NCBI GenBank assembly: GCA_003532195.1
Contig: DOFA01000157.1
Coordinates: forward strand, 702 to 10,694
Length of the DNA: 9,993 nt
Direction: 5' to 3'
From: Clostridiales bacterium
GTDB taxonomy: Bacteria; Bacillota; Clostridia; Saccharofermentanales; UBA5734
The notes under the pieces were generated by a model. The model made no database searches and was not told the DNA's origin. It was given only the letters and a program-made list of their open reading frames with translations. Position numbers and translations under genes: made by a program. Below, in pieces: positions 6,696-9,993 of the stretch. Position 1 is the first letter of the stretch. The number at the start of each line of letters is the position of its first letter.

Positions 6696-7871
6696 TCAGA
6701 TGCGGGCGACGCCTGAATCCCGGGCTGCCTGGGCAACCGCGGCTGCCACCGCCGGACCGACACGCTTGTCAAAAGCGGAAGGAATGATGTAGTCAGCTTT
6801 CAGTTCCTCCGCCGATACCAAGCCGGCAATCGCATAAGCGGCAGCCAGTTTCATCTGGTCGTTGATGTCGCTGGCGCGCACATCCAGGGTGCCGCGGAAA
6901 ATTCCCGGGAAAGCCAGGACATTGTTGATCTGGTTGGCATAGTCCGACCGGCCGGTCGCCACAACAGCCGCGCCGGCGGCCAGCGCCAGTTCTGGCATGA
7001 TTTCCGGCGTCGGGTTGGCGCAGGCGAAGATGATCGGCTTATCAGCCATGGTGCGGACCATGGCTTCTGTGAGAACCTTGGGCGCCGAGACGCCGATAAA
7101 AATGTCAGCGCCGGCAATAACCGCTTCCAATGAACCCTTTTTCATTTTCCGGTTGGTCAGGCGCGCGAGTTCTTCCTTGGCCGGATTCAGATTTTCCCGC
7201 CCTTCCCAGATCGCGCCGGTCCGGTCGCAAAGCACGACATCGGACAGGCCGCAGGCGATCAGCAGTTTAACGATCGCCGTTGCAGCAGCACCGGCGCCGT
7301 TGACCACGATGCTGATATCCTCGAGTTTTTTGCCGACCACACTCAGGGCGTTGATCAATCCGGCCAGAGTAACGACCGCGGTTCCGTGCTGATCATCATG
7401 AAAGATCGGAATGTCGCAGCATTCTTTCAGCCGCCGCTCGATCTCGAAGCAGCGCGGTGCGGATATGTCTTCCAGGTTGATGCCGCCAAAGCTGCCCGCC
7501 AGCAAGCGGACCGTATTGACGATATCGTCGACGTCCTTGGAGCGGATACAGAGCGGAAAAGCATCGACATCGCCAAAGGACTTGAACAAGACGCATTTTC
7601 CCTCCATGACCGGCATGCCGGCTTCCGGTCCGATGTCGCCCAGGCCGAGAACCGCTGTTCCGTCTGTGACGACAGCGACCATGTTCCAGCGGCGGGTATA
7701 TAAATAAGACAGATCGACATTCTTGGATATCTCCAGGCAGGGTTCCGCCACTCCGGGCGTATAAGCCAGCGAGAGATCGTTGCGGCTGGCAACCGGGGCG
7801 CGGGAGATCACCTCGATCTTACCTTGCCATTCGATGTGTTTTTGGATGGCTTCTTGCTTCAGATCCGACAT
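6696..7871 (-). CDS. Malic enzyme, short NAD(P)-dependent type
   Basis: This enzyme oxidatively decarboxylates malate to pyruvate with NAD(P)+ in the cytoplasm. The 391 residues match short bacterial malic enzymes that lack the C-terminal phosphotransacetylase domain of long MaeB. Motifs are DLSLAYTPGVAEPC (32-45) with catalytic Tyr37, MVAVVTDGTAVLGLGDIG (64-81), GKCVLFKSFGDVDAFP (91-106), metal ligands in NLEDI (132-136) and HDDQHGTA (158-165), Rossmann turn NGAGAAA (191-197) and CANPTPEI (284-291). An ATG two codons upstream (7877) is possible. I prefer 7871 because AGGAGG (7887-7882) is 10 bases away, against only 4 for 7877. It follows the membrane protein gene by about 77 bases with no evident terminator. 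Confidence 0.94.
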   Translation of the reverse strand: MSDLKQEAIQKHIEWQGKIEVISRAPVASRNDLSLAYTPGVAEPCLEISKNVDLSYLYTRRWNMVAVVTDGTAVLGLGDIGPEAGMPVMEGKCVLFKSFGDVDAFPLCIRSKDVDDIVNTVRLLAGSFGGINLEDISAPRCFEIERRLKECCDIPIFHDDQHGTAVVTLAGLINALSVVGKKLEDISIVVNGAGAAATAIVKLLIACGLSDVVLCDRTGAIWEGRENLNPAKEELARLTNRKMKKGSLEAVIAGADIFIGVSAPKVLTEAMVRTMADKPIIFACANPTPEIMPELALAAGAAVVATGRSDYANQINNVLAFPGIFRGTLDVRASDINDQMKLAAAYAIAGLVSAEELKADYIIPSAFDKRVGPAVAAAVAQAARDSGVARI

Positions 7872-7948
7872 GGGCATGGGTCCTCCTTTTGTTTTGGCGG
7901 TCCGTTGGGCCGGCCTGCCGCCAGTGCTCCTGGATAGGGCTGGTTTTT

Positions 7949-8704
7949 TCAATCAGTTGTTTTAGATGGTAACACAAATTGAACTTTCTTGACAATAAGC
8001 AAATACAGGATTCCCATCAGCCGGCCCTGGACCAGAGCCCGCAGCACGACAAAAAACGTCGAGACAAAAGCGTACGGCAGCGTTTCGCCGGGAACCAGGC
8101 TTTCGACCAGGGTTTCCGGCAATGAGATCAAAAGCGACAGCAGGACAATCTGCAGGAAAATGAAAAACCGCCGCTGTTTTGTGCTTTCAAAACTGCGCTG
8201 CATCGCTTCGGTCAGCGTCAGCTTGTCCAGCGCCAGGTTCAGCGGCAGGAAATACATCATCACGCCAAAAACAATCAGCGGTATGAAAGCGAGGCAGGAT
8301 GACAAGATTGCCGGCACAGCCATCAGCAGGCCAAAAAGCAGCAGGCGCGGCAAAGAAGCCAGGCTGCGCCGCAGTATATGCTGCGGCTGCTCCGCGTCGG
8401 TTTCACTGACAACCCCGACCGCGTACATCAGCGTGAAGAAGCTGCTGATCAGGGAAGTCAGGACCATGAGGCCAAGAAAAATCCAGTTGCCCCGGGTCAT
8501 GATCTGCGTCAGTCCGCCGTCGGGCAGGCTGCCTTTCATCAAATCGCCGAGCGCCTGGGCATAAGCGTCGAAGTTCAGATCGACAAAAGGCAGGATGAAC
8601 GGCAGGATATTGATGCCATACAAGAGCACGAACCAAACTTGGATTGTGCGGGCGCTGCGGGATTTATAAAACTTCAGGGCCTCCAGGATGATGACAAAAT
8701 TCAC
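7949..8704 (-). CDS. Polytopic membrane protein of unknown function
   Basis: I do not recognise a named family. It is a 251-residue protein with about six hydrophobic segments (roughly 21-41, 74-99, 119-138, 140-158, 178-198, 210-238). A basic, amphipathic N-terminus (ILEALKFYKSRSARTIQVW) and a KK-containing C-terminal tail suggest cytoplasmic ends. The stretch LALDKLTLTEAMQRSFESTKQRRFFIF (157-183), where a membrane helix is followed by an 'EAM..SF' loop, recalls YciC/DUF975-like integral membrane proteins, but only weakly. The start is GTG at 8704, chosen because AAAGGAG (8717-8711) is 6 bases upstream. An ATG further upstream would run back through the terminator hairpin. It starts 20 bases after that hairpin, so expression probably depends on read-through. 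Malic enzyme follows. Confidence 0.8.
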   Translation of the reverse strand: MNFVIILEALKFYKSRSARTIQVWFVLLYGINILPFILPFVDLNFDAYAQALGDLMKGSLPDGGLTQIMTRGNWIFLGLMVLTSLISSFFTLMYAVGVVSETDAEQPQHILRRSLASLPRLLLFGLLMAVPAILSSCLAFIPLIVFGVMMYFLPLNLALDKLTLTEAMQRSFESTKQRRFFIFLQIVLLSLLISLPETLVESLVPGETLPYAFVSTFFVVLRALVQGRLMGILYLLIVKKVQFVLPSKTTD

Positions 8705-8710
8705 CGGATT

Positions 8711-8717
8711 CTCCTTT
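8711..8717 (-). promoter_or_regulatory. Ribosome binding site that fixes the GTG start of the membrane protein
   Basis: AAAGGAG on the minus strand ends 6 bases before GTG 8704. It directly abuts the U-rich tail of the preceding terminator, which rules out the longer ATG-initiated reading frame from 8755. Confidence 0.75.
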
Positions 8718-8759
8718 GAAAAGAAGCTTTGCGCGGTGTGCCGGACGCCGCGCAAAGCT
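8718..8759 (-). terminator. Rho-independent terminator after the HndB-like gene
   Basis: On the minus strand, a perfect 12-bp GC-rich stem (arms 8759-8748 and 8736-8725, AGCTTTGCGCGG and its complement) with an 11-base loop is followed by TCTTTTC. It lies 23 bases beyond the HndB-like stop codon. The next gene starts only 20 bases after the stem, so it may act as an attenuator for that gene rather than a complete stop. Confidence 0.85.
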
Positions 8760-8782
8760 CCTTCGTAAAACGTTCAGCCTGT

Positions 8783-9172
8783 TCAGGCCTTGTCTTCTGC
8801 TTTGGCTGCGGCTTCCGCAGCTCCGATGGTCAGATCCTGGCAGATGCGGCCGTTGATCAGATGCTCCGCGACCACACGCTTCGCCTTGGCGGCATCCATT
8901 TTGACATAGGTGATCCTGTCGCCGTTCTCCTCGATGACTTCAACGATCGGTTCCAGGCGGCAGACGCCGATGCAGCCGGTCATGGACACGGCAATATGAT
9001 TCGCGTTGCGCACGCGCAGTTCCTCAACAAGGGTGTTCATCACCGGTTTGGCACCGGCGGCAATGCCGCAGGTCGCCATGCCGACAACCACCTTGCGGCC
9101 GCCCTTGGTCTGGACCGCCATCCCGGCTTTGGCGCGTTGCCGGATAGCATCCAATTCTTCCAATGATTTCAT
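8783..9172 (-). CDS. Thioredoxin-like [2Fe-2S] ferredoxin domain protein, HndB-like
   Basis: A 129-residue protein of the thioredoxin-like ferredoxin fold, related to HndB of NADP-reducing hydrogenases and to NuoE C-terminal domains. Such proteins pass electrons within hydrogenase or NADH-dehydrogenase-like complexes. The opening MKSLEELDAIR, VVVGMATCGIAAGAKPV (28-44), TGCIGVCRLEPIVEV (65-79) and the tail HLINGRI (104-110) match the family as I know it. Cysteines are C35, C67, C71 and C111. The C-x4-C first pair of NuoE is reduced to a single Cys, as I recall for HndB-like members, so cluster ligation is uncertain. The C-terminus (118-129) is an Ala/Lys/Glu-rich tail. The ATG has GGAGGTG upstream. 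The gene has its own promoter and terminator, and no NuoF-like or hydrogenase partner lies beside it. Confidence 0.88.
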   Translation of the reverse strand: MKSLEELDAIRQRAKAGMAVQTKGGRKVVVGMATCGIAAGAKPVMNTLVEELRVRNANHIAVSMTGCIGVCRLEPIVEVIEENGDRITYVKMDAAKAKRVVAEHLINGRICQDLTIGAAEAAAKAEDKA

Positions 9173-9199
9173 TCAAGACACCTCCACAATAATATACCC

Positions 9200-9222
9200 G
9201 GCCGCAATTTTACCTTGCGGCC
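9200..9222 (-). promoter_or_regulatory. 5' leader hairpin of the HndB-like gene
   Basis: A perfect 8-bp inverted repeat (GGCCGCAA with its complement, arms 9222-9215 and 9207-9200, 7-base loop) lies between the predicted transcription start near 9239 and the GGAGGTG ribosome site. No U-run follows, so it is not a terminator. It may stabilise the transcript or be a protein-binding palindrome. It does not match the Rex operator pattern. Confidence 0.5.
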
Positions 9223-9245
9223 ATGATTCCTCATTCGCTCCAGTC

Positions 9246-9275
9246 ATTATAGCACTGAACTGTTCCGGCCTGCAA
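9246..9275 (-). promoter_or_regulatory. Predicted promoter of the HndB-like gene, extended -10
   Basis: On the minus strand, TTGCAG (9275-9270) is 18 bases from a perfect TATAAT (9251-9246), with TG one base upstream of the -10 (extended -10). Transcription would start near 9239, giving a leader of about 67 bases. The exact -10 with TGn makes this the best promoter in the window. Confidence 0.7.
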
Positions 9276-9347
9276 TGGCGGCATCCGTCAAGAAAAGTCA
9301 TTCGTTTGTTCAGATGCAATAATTCTCGGATAATTTTTATAAAATAC

Positions 9348-9376
9348 TTGTTTGATTATATCAGGTATGTTATTAT
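9348..9376 (+). promoter_or_regulatory. Predicted promoter of the zinc-ribbon gene
   Basis: TTGTTT (9348-9353), a 17-base spacer and TATTAT (9371-9376), with TG one base upstream of the -10. Transcription would start near 9383, leaving a leader of about 120 bases. A second candidate upstream (TTGTTC 9306-9311, 17 bases, GATAAT 9329-9334) could be a tandem promoter. Both -35 boxes are weak. Confidence 0.5.
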
Positions 9377-9426
9377 TTACACAACGGATTAAGCTTGTTT
9401 ACAGACCGCTCCGAACTGAATAGAAG

Positions 9427-9503
9427 GGTAATACCTCCTAGAAAAGTCATGAGAAGCCACTGTCATTCATTCCTTATCCGATAATTTTCAGGAGGTAAGC
9501 ACC
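9427..9503 (+). promoter_or_regulatory. Leader stem that sequesters the Shine-Dalgarno of the zinc-ribbon gene
   Basis: TACCTCCT (9432-9439) is exactly complementary to the ribosome site AGGAGGTA (9490-9497). The stem continues inward, after one bulged A (9440), as GAAAA (9441-9445) with TTTTC (9485-9489). It continues outward, across a small internal loop, as GGT (9427-9429) with ACC (9501-9503), touching the start codon. That is 16 base pairs enclosing a 39-base loop. In this fold the ribosome site is inaccessible, so the leader is a candidate translational switch such as an RNA thermometer or a ligand- or translation-controlled element. The complementarity is read directly; the function is inferred. 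Confidence 0.65.
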
Positions 9504-9680
9504 ATGCCGGACAAGATGATCGTTTGCAAGGATTGCGGAGCAGAATTCGCCTTTACTGAAGGTGAGCAGGCTTTCTACAAAGAGAAGGGGTTTGAGAATG
9601 AACCCGTTCGTTGTCCTGATTGCCGCCGTGCCCGTAAAAACGCCAGACGTCAGCAAGGCGGATTCGACAACAGATATTAA
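9504..9680 (+). CDS. Small zinc-ribbon protein (zf-trcl-like)
   Basis: This 58-residue protein begins MPDKMIVCKDCGAEFAF. It has two CxxC knuckles, C8-C11 and C37-C40 (RCPDCRRARK), which would bind one zinc ion. The middle FTEGEQAFYKEKGFENEPVRC matches the small 'probable zinc-binding domain' family common in Firmicutes, whose molecular role is unknown to me. The tail is rich in Arg, Lys and Gln, so contact with nucleic acid is possible but unproven. The ATG is 6 bases beyond AGGAGGTA, a strong ribosome site that the leader can hide. The gene ends at TAA 9678-9680 and a terminator follows after 26 bases. Confidence 0.9.
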   Translation: MPDKMIVCKDCGAEFAFTEGEQAFYKEKGFENEPVRCPDCRRARKNARRQQGGFDNRY

Positions 9681-9706
9681 TCAGTATCGGTTGCCATCGC
9701 ACAGCC

Positions 9707-9736
9707 AAGGGTACTTCGACTACGGAGTACCCTTTT
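9707..9736 (+). terminator. Rho-independent terminator after the zinc-ribbon gene
   Basis: AAGGGTACT (9707-9715) and AGTACCCTT (9726-9734) form a 9-bp stem with a 10-base loop, running into TTTT (9733-9736). The next start codon is only 20 bases downstream, with no room for a separate promoter. Partial read-through or attenuation into the next gene is therefore likely, unless that gene has a promoter upstream of the hairpin. Confidence 0.85.
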
Positions 9737-9756
9737 AAAATTACAGGAGGCCCGCC

Positions 9757-9993
9757 ATGCCGCATGAGTTGTTCACCCTGAATCCGCAGCTTCTTTATTA
9801 TATCCCCTGCGAAAAACACTCGCCTGACGCCATCCGCCAGATTCTCACCGGCCACCCGGAGGTCCGGTATGTATCCCTGGCCGGCATCGACCTGGCCGGC
9901 AACGATACGGACGAGAAGATCCCGATTCGCCTTTTTCTGGATCATATCGAGAGCTATCTGCACGGCGGTCTCCAGACCGATGGTTCCTCCGTT
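9757..9993 (+). CDS. Glutamine synthetase-like protein, N-terminal part
   Basis: Only the first 79 codons are visible, and the frame is open to the right edge. The protein starts MPHELFTLNPQLLYYIPCEKH. The segment HPEVRYVSLAGIDLAGNDTDEKIPIRLFL (33-61), followed by QTDGSSV (73-79), looks like the N-terminal beta-grasp region of a glutamine-synthetase-family enzyme, in which DGSS precedes the catalytic domain. I recall similar openings in large clostridial GS homologues. The catalytic domain lies outside the window, so activity (ATP-dependent ligation of ammonia or an amine to glutamate) is inferred only. AGGAGG is 7 bases before the ATG. It follows the zinc-ribbon terminator directly. Confidence 0.7.
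   Translation, partial: MPHELFTLNPQLLYYIPCEKHSPDAIRQILTGHPEVRYVSLAGIDLAGNDTDEKIPIRLFLDHIESYLHGGLQTDGSSV

Larger units (their letters stand above)
9173..9503. other. Divergent intergenic region with promoters and two structured leaders
   Basis: This 331-base stretch separates the minus-strand HndB-like gene from the plus-strand zinc-ribbon gene. Its right two-thirds is clearly more AT-rich than the flanking genes. It holds a minus-strand promoter and leader hairpin, one or two plus-strand promoter candidates (9306-9334 with a GATAAT -10, and 9348-9376), and a plus-strand leader that can hide the ribosome site. An exact 11-base direct repeat, AGAAAAGTCAT, occurs at 9291-9301 and 9440-9450. I see no tRNA, known riboswitch or sizeable gene in it. 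Confidence 0.6.

Noticed and set aside
7887..7920. Inverted repeat (TGGCGG and its complement) between the membrane protein and malic enzyme
   Set aside because: The perfect arms are only 6 bases with a long loop and no U-run on either strand; not good enough for a terminator.
7872..7952. Upstream TTG start for malic enzyme
   Set aside because: The extension is unlike the family and contains the AGGAGG that serves the internal ATG codons.
7989..8564. Plus-strand open frame of 191 codons opposite the membrane protein
   Set aside because: The composition is that of an antisense shadow (Ser/Arg/Lys-rich), and the minus-strand frame has clear membrane segments and a ribosome site.
9367..9423. 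Eighteen-codon plus-strand frame MLLFTQRIKLVYRPLRTE in the intergenic region
   Set aside because: Its ATG overlaps the predicted -10 box, so it would precede the transcription start, and it has no ribosome site.
9553..9963. Minus-strand open frame of 136 codons opposite the zinc-ribbon and GS-like genes
   Set aside because: It crosses two plus-strand genes with strong ribosome sites, plus a terminator hairpin, and has no convincing family motif.

Overview
The window reads as a chromosomal housekeeping region of a fairly GC-rich, anaerobic Firmicute. The clues are a HndB-type thioredoxin-like ferredoxin, a short NAD(P)-dependent malic enzyme, an Lrp/AsnC-aminotransferase pair, a clustered purine operon and strong GGAGG ribosome binding sites. 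A Negativicutes or clostridial host is my best guess, from recalled protein similarity only. I see no phage, insertion sequence, CRISPR array, tRNA or rRNA.

Minus strand, in order of transcription (right to left). A solitary HndB-like ferredoxin gene (9172-8783) has its own extended -10 promoter and ends at a strong terminator. A polytopic membrane protein with a GTG start (8704-7949) begins directly after that terminator, followed by malic enzyme (7871-6696). A 16-bp hairpin separates malic enzyme from a tightly coupled trio: Lrp/AsnC regulator (6608-6120), class I aminotransferase (6123-4945) and peptide chain release factor 2 (4948-3839). Each junction in the trio overlaps by 4 bases. A sigma-70-type promoter in the prfB-purE gap then starts a purine cluster: purE, a severely shortened purF, purN, purH and purD, the last running off the left edge.

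Plus strand. To the right of a 331-base divergent intergenic region lie a 58-residue zinc-ribbon protein (9504-9680) with its own terminator, and the start of a glutamine-synthetase-like gene (9757 to the right edge).

Two things stand out. The first is purF: its frame keeps the N-terminal Cys motif, one central PRTase segment and the C-terminal Cys pair, but about 75% of the enzyme is missing through two in-frame losses. The expected purM is also absent. PurE, PurN and PurH are complete, so the cell should need a PurF and PurM from elsewhere, or the region is decayed or misassembled. The second is the zinc-ribbon leader, which can fold so that its Shine-Dalgarno is buried in a long stem. An 11-codon reading frame fills the loop, suggesting post-transcriptional control. 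In two places, on opposite strands, a terminator sits about 20 bases before the next start codon, which would suit attenuation or read-through control.
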